Positions 43,692-55,924 are shown, numbered from the stretch's first letter. The stretch is DNA of 64,000 nucleotides from Deinandra increscens subsp. villosa (GCA_039602395.1 JBCNJP010000025.1:50425980-50489979); one strand, 5' to 3'. The notes: generated by a model not told the origin, from the letters alone. Numbers and translations: made by a program.

Positions 43692-45479
43692 TGTAACACC
43701 CCCAAATTTTTAATTATATAGCGGAAGACTTACGTGGTAGTAAATCATATTAACCCATGGTTTTAGCCGTGTTAAGCGGAACATAATATATATTAAAACA
43801 CTTTCATTTACAAAATTGGGATATACTAATTATCCCCTAAAGTGTTTTACAAAAGATTTGGGATGAATCTATCATCCCATATTTAGGTCCCTATTACATT
43901 CCACCACTACCAAAACGTAATATAGACTCGATAGCACATCACGTAGTCATCCTCGTACCACCAAATCCATATCTCCAGGAGTCCCATTAGTTACCTGAAA
44001 AATAGTTTAAAGCCACAAGTCAACACTAGGTTGGTGAGTCCACTAACAAAAACATTTGGTTACCACTTTATCATTTAGTCCCTTTCATTCAATTCATGAA
44101 TCAAAGAGTGAATCCAAATGGAGAATATATCTGGTTCGTAAACTAGCTAGGTTTACGATGTACAAACTAAACGCAAGCTCTAAATCAAAACTAGACCCAT
44201 GTTTGATCGTTTTTCTCACCATGTTTCGCGACCAGAGCGACTGATCAGTGAGTACGGGTGGTCAACCCCAGTAGATCTACCAATACATATCACGCTACTT
44301 TAATGATCTAGAAGGCATTGTTCTAAATTCCAAATTCTACAATAGTATAGGCCTTGCTCATCTTGTTAAGAGCGTGCGCCGACACTCACGAATAATTTCG
44401 TACCCACAATATTCTCAATCAATCATTCATTTCAAATTGCATATTCAATGATAATAATAAGCCCAAAACATTTAACAAAATGCATTAATTCCAAATTGGG
44501 GCTTTAAGTTAGTAAATTCACATTTGCCTTATCGTGCGTTTGTGCTTCTAATTGTGTGATTTCGAGCACCTTGATCCTAATTTCCATTAATATCAGATTA
44601 GTATGCAATTATACATTAACTAATGTGTCAAATTCTGAAAATTTAGAATATTCGGACAAAATGACGATTTTACCCTTATTCGACTAATTTCGACAAATAA
44701 GGCAAAAGAAATTATTCTTTGCTCATGAAATTTTATGCTAAGGTTCAATATAAGTTATTATACTTAATTAACATTATTTCAAACATTATAGCTCTTATTT
44801 TCTAATTTTTCTCTATTTTATGCTAAATTACCCGTTTTTACGGCTTTTCGGTAGCGGTTTTTATCCAATTTTTCTCCAATACTTAAGTTTCCATTTTCAC
44901 AGCATTACTATATGTTTTTAAGGCTTTATTAATATGTTCCAAGTCTTTTTAGCTACTGATCTCAATTTATTTTTCTATTTTATACCTTATTTTTACTATT
45001 TTACACGTTTTAATGCATAATTTTATTGTTTTAAGGGTTCGGGTGCAATTTTCACCTAAGTTTTCAATTATTCTCATTTATATTTGTTACCTACTGTCCA
45101 AAATAAGTCCTTAAATTATTTCATATTATTTCTCCAATTTATTCTATTTTTAAGCATTTTTAGCCATTTTTTAAGCACATAATTCTATTTTAATTATTAA
45201 ATAAATTCCAAAAATTCTAAAATAGTTTTCTAGTCATTTTCTACTGATTACTAACCTTATTCTACTGACCTAACTTAAATTTTCGGATTTTTGCTATATC
45301 TTCACATTTTATAACCATTTAATGCATTAAAGTTACTAAAAGTCTAACTCTACATCATTTAATTTATACCCATACATAGGGTATCTTTACTCCAAGCTTT
45401 TAATACTATATTTGGTCACTTTTCACCATAAGTATTCTGACCTCAAATGAATCTTTATACTTTTTATCTATTTTATATA

Positions 45480-45650
45480 GGAAAATTGGAATAAAATAAT
45501 CCCAACTTTTGGGTATTGGCCTACAATAATCCCACTTTTCAATATAACCCACAGCGGTCCCAACTTTTCAGTTAATTATTTAGAATGGTCCCCCCGTTAA
45601 AAAAAAACTAACACCGTTAGTTTTTAATCCTACGTGGCGTGCTGACGTGT
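45480..45650. repeat. Left terminal inverted repeat of the Mutator-like element
   Basis: It pairs with the complement of about 47965-48135, including TCCCAACTTTT, TAATTATTTAGAATGGTCCC and AACACCGTTAGTTTTTAATC. Mismatches are few. Confidence 0.9.
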
Positions 45651-45984
45651 ATTTTTTTTTTTAATTTTTTAAATGTTTATACCATGTCATTTCCTTGTCA
45701 TTTCCTTTTAATTCATTTAATAAAATCAACCAGCTCCATCAAAATCCAAATCCCTAATCGATCGTTATATGCGAAACCTGAAACTCTCCTGCTCAAAATC
45801 CAAATCCCTAAACTAAGAACAACGATGCAGATCCCTCCATAACCAAATCCCTAAATCGTTTTCTGCATTGCATTCTTCTTATCGTACGCAGATCCCATCT
45901 CCCCCAAATTTCTAATTCCCCCAGCGCAAATCAGATCTCAAATCCCCTAACATCAATTCAGTGAATTCGAAATTGAAGCCGAAT

Positions 45985-46208
45985 ATGAGTTGCTCTTCTT
46001 CTTCGATCTCTGTTTCACGCAAAAAGGTGAACAATTTGAAGGTTGGTTGACGAAGAATGCAAATCTAGAACTAGAGAAGATGATGCTAATGGAGGAGGTG
46101 AAGAATTTGAAATTGAAGCTTGCATTGAAGATTTTCTTCTCCTTTAAACACCTTTTGATTGGAATTTTTTCCTTTGTAATCGTAGTTTACTTGATTTCAA
46201 TGTTTTGA
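45985..46208 (+). pseudogene. Passenger fragment: coiled coil plus C-terminal membrane segment
   Basis: An ATG at 45985 opens MSCSSSSISVSR and stops after 21 codons. A neighbouring frame carries a Leu/Lys/Glu coiled coil (ANLELEKMMLMEEVKNLKLK) and a hydrophobic end (about 18 residues, IGIFSFVIVVYLISMF) to a stop at 46208. A Ser-rich start, a coiled coil and a terminal membrane segment is the layout of small plant GRF-type zinc-finger proteins, here without any zinc finger. I infer capture and internal deletion. The family link rests on layout only. Confidence 0.45.
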
Positions 46209-47400
46209 TGATGGTTTATGTTGTGTTGTTTAGTATTGGTGGAGTTGTGGTCAATTTGGTTTGGTTAGTGTGATAAACTAATGTACCAAATTTTTCAAGT
46301 GCTTAATGTGAAATCATTATCTTTTGGTTACATATTGGCTTACTTTCTTTTGTTCCTGACCCGTTAAGTATACATTCTGATTGGTTACATTATTATCTTT
46401 TGGTTATATTTGGCTACATTCTTTTAGTTCTTATGTGGTATTAAAAAAGTTGCAGCCGCCACATCTTACAAATAAGAAGTCAAAGTAAAGGGGTTGGGTC
46501 ATATTGGGTGCCAGGAACTGATCTGGGTTACTTGACACTTGCACTGGATTGAAGCATGATATGGCGTAAAGTAAAGGGGTTGGGTGCTTATAGTGGGTTT
46601 GCTGACCCATCATAGAATTAATTTCCTGTTGGGTTTAGTGTTGGGGCTGTTTCTGTACTTTCTTTTCTTCATTGTACTCATATATGGATTTGGATAGAAT
46701 GTCTGATATGGATTTACTTTGACTTTTCAATGATGAAATGTATCATTTTAGACTGCATATAGTTGGTGACTAATATGATCCCACTTGAGTACTTGACTAA
46801 ACTTCAAAGTGATGAATTGTATAATATTTGTAAGATGTGACAGCTGCAAGTTTTTTAGAGGAGCAATATGCATACTGGTGTGGGTCTGCAACTTTTTTAA
46901 GGAAGAATTCTTTGTAGTTGACTTGATTTTTGGTGTCATCATTTTTTTTAATGATAGCATAACAAGAATGTGGTATGCGTGGGTCATTATGCATAATGAT
47001 GGAATTATTTTATACTAAACAAACAAGAATGTGGACTTTTGGTGTTAACGGGTCAGAATAAACACTATGTCTTCATGTTTTGGTCCCATTTGACTTTCTA
47101 TGATTCATTAAAAACAAGACTACCATTTGACTTCATAATAAGAATAATACCTTTTGACAGTGATGTGGCTAACACAAGCAGAACTATACATTTAACAAAA
47201 TGCCAATATGCATTTTGACACACCTGCAATTATCCTCAAAATACCAATATGGTTCACAAAAGCAACACAAAATGCCAATGTGCAGATGTGTCAAATTCAA
47301 TCAAAAGCAACTTCAAAATGAGTCAAAAAGAAACTTTGGATAAAAGAACCAAACTTCCATTACATTCCAAGATTCATTACAAAAATTAGATTTTGAGAAA
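46209..47400. other. Interior of the Mutator-like element
   Basis: No transposase. A 46-60 bp phrase set (TTACTTGACACTTG, GGGTTGGGT, AAGTTGCAGC) and near-repeats such as AAGATGTGACAGCTGCAAG suggest old duplications. Short frames here are not credible. Confidence 0.5.
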
Positions 47401-47643
47401 TTACATCTTTGATACGAAATACATTGCAAGTAAAATAACAACTAATGCGATCAACTTGTGATTGAAAGATGCCGATGAAGAAGACATTTCGGCAATTAAA
47501 AGCTTTGCTTTTAAATCTTTATTCTCTTTAACAAGCCTTTTATTTTCCAGTAACAAGTTTTCCAATGGCAACAGCAGATCTTTGTTCTTCAATTCCTTCA
47601 TCTTCGCATCTGCTTCAATTAAGTCATCTATGTTGAATTTCAA
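47401..47643 (-). CDS. Passenger fragment: 80-residue coiled coil with C-terminal membrane segment
   Basis: An intact frame from ATG at 47643 to a stop at 47401. Residues 12-50 form a charged coiled coil (MKELKNKDLLL, LLLENKRLVKENKDLKAKL). Residues about 62-77 are hydrophobic (LIALVVILLAMYF), like a tail anchor. It resembles the C-terminal half of plant GRF-type zinc-finger proteins without the zinc finger. It lies just inside the right terminus of the Mutator-like element and reads inward. A C/T-rich leader lies upstream (47770-47840, minus strand). Whether it is expressed is unknown. Confidence 0.45.
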   Translation of the reverse strand: MKFNIDDLIEADAKMKELKNKDLLLPLENLLLENKRLVKENKDLKAKLLIAEMSSSSASFNHKLIALVVILLAMYFVSKM

Positions 47644-47964
47644 ACAAAAAACTTACAATCGAAGTTTTGTAACAAGGAGATGCATACAATAAGTTTGTAT
47701 CTGCTTCAATCGAAATTCTGTAACAAAAAAATTGCAATCGATTGCTTGAATCAATTACACGATTAAGGGTGTAGCGCTGATGGAGAAGAAAGAAGTTAAG
47801 AAGAGAGAAGAGGGATTTGGATTAATCGCTACTGATTTGGAGGATTTTGGATTTTAGGGTTCATTAGGAGAACTGGTAACGTGATCTGTATTTTTGAGGG
47901 TAACGATGGGGTATATGTGATGTGGATTTTTAGTAGATTAAAAAAATATATATTATATAAAAAA

Positions 47965-48135
47965 AATAACAAGTAAGCGCCACGTAGGATTAAAAACTAA
48001 CGGTGTTAGTTTTTTTAACGACGGGACCATTCTAAATAATTAAGTTAAAAGTTGGGACTGTTGTGGGTTATTTTAAAAAGTGGGATTATTGTAGGCCAAT
48101 ACTCAAAAGTTGGGATTATTTTATTCCAATTTTCC
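47965..48135. repeat. Right terminal inverted repeat of the Mutator-like element
   Basis: It is the inverted partner of 45480-45650 and ends ATTCCAATTTTCC before the TTTTATATA duplication. Confidence 0.9.
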
Positions 48136-48379
48136 TTTTATATAATACTTACATAATTAACTTCATAATTTTTCAAGTATTATATATTAAATGTGTACCG
48201 CTCGTGTTTCCTCATGACCAACCATTATAGGCGGAATTACTATGAGAAATAGTCACGGGGTTTTATTTTAGTGACAATCCTTACCGACCGTGTAGGCGTC
48301 ATTGAAGACCATGAGGCGGGTTTACTACAATTGTAACACTAAATCTTGGTTTTATTTAACATTTTTGTCTCAAATTCAA

Positions 48380-48380
<1 letters not shown>

Positions 48381-48435
<55 letters not shown>
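48381..48435. repeat. (TA)n microsatellite
   Basis: About 27 TA dinucleotides directly precede a MITE. A short TA run also follows it at 48633-48648. Confidence 0.95.
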
Positions 48436-48437
<2 letters not shown>

Positions 48438-48632
48438 GAGAGGATCATTTGAGAACCAATTGGGTTTGAGAACTAAAAAGAACTAATCTGAGCCACAAGT
48501 TTATTTACATGTATCCCCCCTCCCATGAATTGTAGTGGTTCCCCTCTGAAATGTGTGGTTGAGATTTAGTTCTCAAAAGTTCTCAAAAGAAAAAGTTCTC
48601 AAAAGAAAAAGTTCTCATTTGAACCTAACCCT
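48436..48632. mobile_element. Short MITE in a TA microsatellite
   Basis: The left end GGGAGAGGATCATTTGAGAA and the complement of the right end, AGGGTTAGGTTCAAATGAGA, are related inverted termini. TA runs flank both sides, consistent with TA-target insertion as in Tc1/mariner-type MITEs. AAGTTCTCAAAAG is repeated three times near the right end (48578-48615). Confidence 0.6.
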
Positions 48633-49955
48633 ATATATATATATATATTTATTTAAAATTTTGGATTCTTATTTAAAAATCCAAGGGTTTCATACCCTAA
48701 TATCATGTATATTCTTATCATCAACACAATTCTAAGATCAAATGCTAGCAACCCATAATCATAAACACATAAAATCACATAAAATTACATAAAATCATAT
48801 ATTTTTGTTCATGCATGTATCATCAAAGTTACTAGCTTTCATTTTTAATCAAAAACTTTGTGTTTCATCTCAAAACATCAATTTAATCTTTCTCAAAATT
48901 CATGTTTAAAGCTTAGATTTAACATGCATGTGGGTTTCTTGATGATCAAACTCTAACACCAAGCATTACACACACTTACACACACTCACGAAATCTAGTG
49001 TGTGTGTGTGTGGGTTTTTCACACAATCTTTGAGTTTTCATGCTTGAATCATCCAAATCCACCATATCTTAGTTAGATCTTGGTGTTTATCATGGAAAAT
49101 CACATGATTTGGATGTGGGTTTCAAAAATTTTAGAAGATCTAGATGAGTTTTCTTACTTGAAGCTAGAGAGAGAAAGTAGTGTTCTTGAGAGTTCTTGAA
49201 CTTGAATGAAGATGGATGAAGATTGATCTTGTGTGTGTTTTTAGAGTGAGAGTGAAATGAGATGGAAAGTGAGAGAGGGGGGGGCTAGTCCGTAAATAAG
49301 GGAGAGGGAGGGAGAGTGTTGTGTTTTTTTTTTTTAGTTAAGTGATGTGTGTATATGTAGGTTTTGTTTAAAAAAAAAACATGATTACCTACACTACATA
49401 AACCATCATCACCTATCATTAATATTACTTGTCAATACACTCCACTCAACCATACATATATATATTTTTTTTTTGACATGCATGCATACACACACATATT
49501 CTTCCCACTTTTTATAAACTTCTAGCTTATTACACAGTGTATGTCGTGTTTTACGGGTATTTTTCCAAATCCAATAAATTTAAATAATTATATCAAAATT
49601 CATGAAATTAAATTACGCTCAGAACCGTATAATCCTTTTTGAGTTTCGTCATACTTGGTCGGTGACCAAAAGTAGTGACGTTTTTACACGGTTCAAATTT
49701 ATTATTGCGTAATTGTCTCTAATCTATCACTAACCGAATGTAAAACATTTTCTAAAGGTTCTAACTTATACTAAACTCAATGTCTAAACAAAACGAAATA
49801 TTTTATTCATTTAGTTGGTCGGTTCACAGTGACGAGACTTTATCTAATTTATAATATTCAAATAATCCACATAATCACAATTAATTCTAATTAAGTCCAA
49901 ATAAATCCTAAATTATCATTTTTAATCTAAAATTAAAGTGACGGATGTCACATAA

Positions 49956-50288
49956 TGTAAGACCTGGAAAATTCTGGTGAACCGAGGGGAAATTTTTCCG
50001 ATTAATGAACTGGACCAGTGAGGCTCGTTAGGCCCATTAAGAGAGTTGCAGCCCAACAAAGGCCTAATCCATATATCCGATGTCTGGATAAGTTATTAGA
50101 AGTATTATAAGTAATTGTTATGCAATTAAAGAGATTACAGAACGAGAAAAGTTGAGTTTGGTGTAAACCAGCAAAGTTCGTTGTTTAATCGGTTAACGTG
50201 TCGGATAACCGGACGATATCATAAATTGTTGGGGTTGAGTGATTATGTCAATAGATATTTAAACACATATGTTAATATTGTTAGAAAG
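49956..50288. repeat. Truncated LTR start, TGTAAGACC type
   Basis: TGTAAGACCTGG at 49956 looks like a gypsy LTR start and overlaps the TAATG duplication of the solo LTR. It is cut at 50288, where another LTR-like start begins. Confidence 0.45.
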
Positions 50289-50609
50289 TGTCACACCCTG
50301 AACTTTCGGGAACAGAGGCGTGTGACGTCATGGGGTCATAGTCGTGGATACATAGAACGACATCTATCAAGTTAGTATACGTTTGAAAACCATGAATGTC
50401 ATTAAACTTGCAGCGGAAAATATATTTGGATGACATAGTCTTACAATTCCCAAATAGATATTGTTTGAGTGTCATGAAAATATAAGTAGTAGATGCGATA
50501 GTTCATAATTTATTGAAAAGCAAACGTGACCATGACTCCAACCAAATGCAGGCCTTATGTTTGGACTTCCCATTTGCATACCGATCATGACTTAGTTGTA
50601 AAGAAAGAT
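50289..50609. repeat. Truncated LTR start, TGTCACACCC type
   Basis: TGTCACACCCTGAACTTTCG at 50289 is a typical gypsy LTR start. About 320 bp remain before unrelated copia-type LTR text. Confidence 0.45.
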
Positions 50610-52118
50610 TCAGATCTTACTACTAGTTGATATAATCAATTACAATGAGACAAAGAGTAAATAAAGCTTTGCTTTATTGATTTCACTAAGATGATTACAA
50701 TGACTCTAGAGAGAAGAACACACTCAGAAACACACAGTTAAAAACTCTCAAATGACCAGAACTTTTTAGCTCTCTCTACAAGTGAATGTATTTATAGTGA
50801 GCAACTTACCAACCAGCGGACCAACCAACTAACCATTGGTTTGCTGGAACTGAACCATTGGTTCAGACCTTGGTTAGTTGGCACCAAGACTTCCATTCTA
50901 GCTACACTTAGATACGACACACGAGACACTCGGTTATGCTCTAATAGACTCCCCCTTAACGTGTGATGTATCTAGCTTAACAAAACCCTAGTCTTCAATC
51001 TTCAACAGTACTGCCTCAGATCTTCAACTTAAAATGTCTAGCTATAAATAGAACTTGCATGGCTGGATCAGAACTTGATCGACTTTTGAACTTATGATCC
51101 ACTTGAAAAAGATACTTCAACTTCTCCTTTCACCATGCTTGAGTCTTCACTCACAGTACTTGCAACTTTAGAAAACAAAAGTGCGGTTTTTCCTTTTTGA
51201 TTTATCAAATTAATTTAATCTTGGCGTAAAACTTCTCTTTGAGAATCAAAGATATAGTTTTGAAATCATGATCTTGTATCGTGTATCGATCAGTCAAAAC
51301 CAAATAAGAAACAAAATCTTTTGGCTTTCTGAAACTTTATATCAAAACACACTGAAAATCTTTTTGATTTTTCTAAATTTATGCTAAAACACACCTAAAA
51401 TCTTTTTGAATTTTTACAAATATGAAACATAAATGCAATACAGAAATGAAATACAAAATCACACTCTATTTTTGTCTTTTGCGAGAAAGATAACAACTTC
51501 GGATCATATTGAACATAACATGATGAACTATACTTCAATTTCAATTACTTCAGCACATAAGCCATGTCGATTGCTGATATAATTTGTCCAAATTAAACTC
51601 AGGCACAATCATACTCATAACATCTGGATATGTTAAGGTTTTGATTAAGTTGCTTTGACCAGTGTACCCCACACTATCAGACATACTCAGATATGTCTTT
51701 GTATCACTCTTTGTTATTTCACTTGTGATTTAACACATAGTGATTGTATTTTGATAATGTCAATTGTGTTCCATGCAAAAAGAAATAAAAACGTTAAATC
51801 GTCTACCTCAAGGTCGATCTTTCGATACGCAGATAAGGCCTCGGATTTAACAAAATAAGAAAAATAAAACAAATTAAAATTGTATAATTCAAAAACAATC
51901 AGTTCGATACTTCCGTATACGCAGAGAAAGTTCAATGAATTATACGAATCACCAAAGAAAATAAAGCGGAACTTTAAATGAAAAACTATCAGGTCGATAC
52001 TCACGTATACGCAGAGATAGTCCGATCATTAAGAAAATAAAGAAAATCAAACAAGTTTAAATCTTTGCAAAAATAACACAGTTTACACAGTGACTTCTCA
52101 TTTTTCTTTTCACATATC
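50610..52118 (-). mobile_element. Gag-only element, second copy: 3' LTR and tail only
   Basis: An LTR (about 50610-50943) with CCAACTAACCATTGGTT-type repeats is followed by CTCCCCCTTA, a polypurine tract on the minus strand. Then comes the same non-coding tail seen at 1-1640 and 52877-54640. The tail is cut at 52118 by an LTR-like insertion, so gag and the 5' end are missing. Confidence 0.65.
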
Positions 52119-52503
52119 TGGTCTGATAAGCCCCACCCGGGTCATTCGCCCTGACACGATTGGATAATGAACGGGTGTTATATTCGTCTTAAATTGAACA
52201 AAACAAACTTAACTTTAACGGTCAGCTTCGGTGACTATGAACGTGCCTAGATTCTTGTAGTTAGTCTAGCTAGCTATCGATATGGTATATTTACACTATC
52301 TCATTTAACTCATCGACTGCATTGAACTTATTATCTGATCTAAACTTATGATCTGCCTTAAACGCATGAACTACTTTAAACTTATTAACAGTTTTTTAAC
52401 ATATTAACTACTTTAAACTTATCAACTACATTGACCTTCCCATCTATTATTGAAGTATTAAACATGTGAACTCACCAACCTTGTGTTGATTCTTGAGCAT
52501 GTT
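52119..52503. repeat. LTR-like unit, first part
   Basis: It starts TGGTCTGATAAGCCCCACCC and is related to 28089-28500. It is split at 52503 by the gag-only element and resumes at 56864 with CTCAGGTTGC. Confidence 0.7.
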
Positions 52504-52864
52504 TGGAAAATGTGTGAGCATCAGATCGTCTACTCAATCTAGCTATTCGGAGATCAAAACGTAATTAACCGATTGTTTTATTGATCAAGAATGAACAATT
52601 ACAACCAGTATGCACTCAGAATATAAACACATAGAAACACTCTAGAAACACACACTTAACAGAAATCTCGTACGCTCAAAACCCCTCATTACAAAGAACA
52701 AACTAAGTATTTATAGTTATTGGCCGAACTATGTCCGAACTCCAGGTTCGGCCGGTCCGAACTCCAGGTTCGGACCAGGTTCGCCCAATCAACCTTTGGC
52801 TTGGACTTGTCATTTACTAGATGTAGCTCGATACTTCACACGACGCACAGATCAGGTATCAACA
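52504..52864 (-). repeat. 3' LTR of the gag-only element
   Basis: It starts TGGAAAATGTGTGAGC and ends GTATCAACA. It is about 96 percent like 56504-56863 by eye and contains three GTCCGAACTCCAGGTTCGG-type blocks. Confidence 0.9.
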
Positions 52865-52876
52865 AACTCCCCCCTC

Positions 52877-54640
52877 GTCGTGTGCAGTATCACTTCAACA
52901 TCTTCAAAACTGTATCTTCAATCAAGCTCCACCTCAAATGTAGAATCCGTTCGTCCAACGAAATGAATCTTCGAACAAACTCTTCCTCAATTGAATCGTA
53001 ACTTGATCTTGATACTTGACGATGTTTAGTGTATCTCTGGTCTTTTATCAACAACTTCAGAAGACTTGAAGTTGTGATATCTTGCACTTTAGCAACCTGC
53101 TCAATCATTTAAATAATCTTGGCGCAAAACGTCTCTTTGAGACTCCAAGAAATGATTTTGAAAATTGAAATTGTATCACGTGTTGATCAGATCAAAAATA
53201 AAGCAGAAATAAAATCTTTTTGGATTTTAGAAAATTAATATCAAAACAAACCTAAAATCTTTTTGTTTTCAAAGTTTATGCTAAAACACACCGAAAATCT
53301 TTTTGTGCTTTTCTTGATATGAAATGAAATTGCAATACAAAATCAGACACAATTTTTTGTATGAGAAAGATCACTATTTGGGATCATATTGGTCATAACG
53401 CGTTGAACTACACTTCAATTTCAATTAATTGAAGCTCACAAGTCATGTTAATTGCTGGTATAATTTGTCCATCTTAAACTCAAACAGAATCATACTCATA
53501 GCATCTGGATATGTTAAAGTGTTGATTAGTTTTGCTTTGACCAGTGTACCCCACACTATCAAACATAATCAGACATTTTCTGTTTTTCTTTTTCCCTTTG
53601 TGTGATTGCACTTGTGATATTTCACAATGCATATTGTTTTTCATGATATCGTCAACTGTGTTCCATTCAAAAAGAAACAAGAATGTTAAATCGTCTACCT
53701 TAAGGTCGATATTTCGATACGCAGATAAGGCCTCGGATTTAACAAAATAAAGAAAATAAAACAAGTTGAAGTTATATAACTCAACAACAATCAGGTCGGT
53801 ACTCCCGTACACGCAGAGAAAGTCTGATGAGTTATACGAAACACCAAAGAAAATAAAGCAGAAAGTCAAACGAACAACGATCAGGTCGGTCTTGTGGACA
53901 CGCAGAGAAAGTCCTATCGTTTGACAAAATAAAGAAAATGAAACAAGTTTAAATCTTTACAAAATGAACACATGTATACACAGTGACTTCTCATTACTAT
54001 TTTCACACTTATTTTTATTTTTGTGCCATGAAATACGCATCAAGATGTTGTCCACTTGGTCAAGCATTAGTATTTAGTGTATATTACATCGGAATACTTT
54101 CTGATTTGTCGAGCCTACCAAGCACATCAAGAAATGAACTTATGGCTCTTTCATCTACTCTATTCATGAGTCAGATACGTAAGCCAATGTACCATCATTT
54201 CCCAATGATCAATTTCTCACAATTTTTATATTTTGCATGTATTCACCTTCCTTCCTTATATATTTTGCATGTATTCACCTTCTCCCTTCTCCCCATAACA
54301 TGCTTTTTTTCAGTTACTCCCCCTTACTTACAATTCTCCCCCTTAAAATGAAAAACTCTATTTTTGGATTTTTCATTTTACACAAAAAGCAAGACGCTAT
54401 TTTTGTCTTTTTGAGAAAATATTGTAAGCAAAGAAAATTGATCAATCAACACGGATATTTTGCAGTGTAGAATTTCAAAAAGTTTGTATGGTAGAAAAAT
54501 ATTTCATGAAATTTAAGTTAAGCAGAATACCCCTCCATCAACAACTTTGCAATCGTCGATAGGTCTTCTAGAAGTACCTGCACACTGGTCAAACTGATTA
54601 GTTCACAAATGACCCGAAGCGAATCGCTTCTGGTCGACCA
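52877..54640 (-). other. Conserved non-coding tail of the gag-only family
   Basis: No open frame, yet the text is shared in order with 1-1640 and 50951-52118. It contains three successive loose repeats (about 53700-53930) with AGGTCG-x-GTACGCAGA and AGTCC, separated by AAATAAAGAAAAT-type runs. A gag-only element that keeps 1.7 kb of non-coding sequence may need it for RNA packaging or replication. Confidence 0.6.
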
Positions 54641-55899
54641 GTGTCCTGGTTTTGTTTAGAAACCACTTTAGGTTTCCATTGTTGTTGTTTTGGTAATGTA
54701 GCTTTTGATGAACTTTTCACAGGTGACTATGATGATGAACCTTCATTTTGAACCTTGTGAAACATTGGAACAAAACGTTTTTGTTTTAAGAAGAATGTAG
54801 GCTCAACTTCATCAAAAACTCTACCTTGTTCATTAAAGAACATTGGTTTGGCAGGTTTACCAAAAACTGGTTTCTTGTGAAACCTCTGAGGTGAATCAGC
54901 AGGTAGTGGATAATCTTTTGCCATATGCCCTGTTTGGCGGCAAATATAACATATTCGTTTTGTTTTGTCTCACTTTTGAGGTACCTGTGAAAAACAACAA
55001 ACATGTATATCCCGAGCATCATCAAAAATAGAATCATATACCTGTTGGCGGTGATCATGAACCCATTAGATGTTGGGCTTTGAGAATAAGAATTATAAGA
55101 CGAAATGTTAGCATTTTGATTCTTCATGTTTGATGAAGTAACATCTTTCACAAATACTTCAGAAATCTTCCAGGCATCGACAAAATGAAGAGGAAACTCT
55201 TTATCAGAAAATAATTGATCCGAACCCTTGAGCTTGTAGAACCTCTCGGGTTGAACCTTTCTGCTTTGAAAACCTCCTTCTTTACTTTCTTCATTTTAAG
55301 CTTCTTTAGATTTTGTGAATTTAAGACTGAAACTACCTCATATTTATCTTGCAACCCTTGAAAACCTAAACCCACTTTCTTTCCAGAAATCTTCTCCTCG
55401 GATGTAGAATGTCCATTTTTAGCTAACCGAGAAAATTCAGCTTTCACTTCAGTTACATTCTTTTGATCATAAAAAAATTTCTCATCAAAATTAGGTTGAG
55501 ACCGAATCTTGTCACTTGAAGCAGTTGATTTCTCATTGTCAGCAGAAGATGAACCAGATACAAATTTTGGTGCTGGAAGAACTTCAGATTTCTTTCCCTT
55601 CTTCTTTTTATTCTTCTTGTTTTTCTTTTTCCTCACAACCTTCTCTTCCTCGGAAGTAGATGATGAAACCTTAGAATAATCAAACTCTTCAAACTGTTCT
55701 TTCACTTCTTTGAATGCTTCTTTGATATGAGCAGGGGGTGATGCAGTTAACTCTTTCTCATTTGCAATCGATTAGCATCAATGACTTGAATCTTGAGATC
55801 AGAAATCTGCTTTTGAGCTTCAGCTAACTCTTTCTCATTTGCTATCAATCGCTTTGCAACTTTATGTGTTTCAAATTTTTGCATGCGAAGATTTTCCAT
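54640..55899 (-). pseudogene. gag of the gag-only element
   Basis: From the right, an ATG near 55899 begins a coiled coil (LAEAQKQISDLKIQ) that ends at a stop. A 185-codon frame (55148-55705) follows, Ser/Lys-rich with a KKKNKKNKKKKGKK run. Next are a 121-codon frame (54786-55151) and a shifted frame with a knuckle CYIC..GHMA (about 54920-54965) and PKPMFFNEQGRVFDEVEPTF. The last trace is a WKPK-like segment near 54670, beyond which coding ends, at the same place as in the copy at 1655. Confidence 0.6.
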
Positions 55900-55924
55900 T
55901 CCCTTAAACAATTATTTTCTGGTA

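Larger units (their letters stand above)
45471..48144. mobile_element. Mutator-like element with long inverted termini and gene fragments
   Basis: The 9-bp duplication TTTTATATA is perfect (45471-45479 and 48136-48144). The element (45480-48135, 2656 bp) has inverted termini of about 180 bp, starting GGAAAATTGGAATAAAATAA and reaching CACGTAGGATTAAAAACTAA. Long termini plus a 9-bp duplication are diagnostic of Mutator-like elements. No transposase is present. Each half carries a short coding segment pointing inward from its terminus. Confidence 0.93.
43687..49957. mobile_element. Solo LTR with perfect TAATG target duplication
   Basis: TAATG stands at 43687-43691 and 49953-49957. Between them the unit starts TGTAACACCCCC and ends GATGTCACA (43692-49952), with TG...CA ends. 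No primer site, gag or pol is present. Subtracting the nested Mutator-like element leaves about 3.6 kb, the size of a long gypsy LTR. Unequal recombination between two LTRs of one element would leave this. A C/T-rich leader-like block on the minus strand near 49270 suggests minus orientation. Confidence 0.85.
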
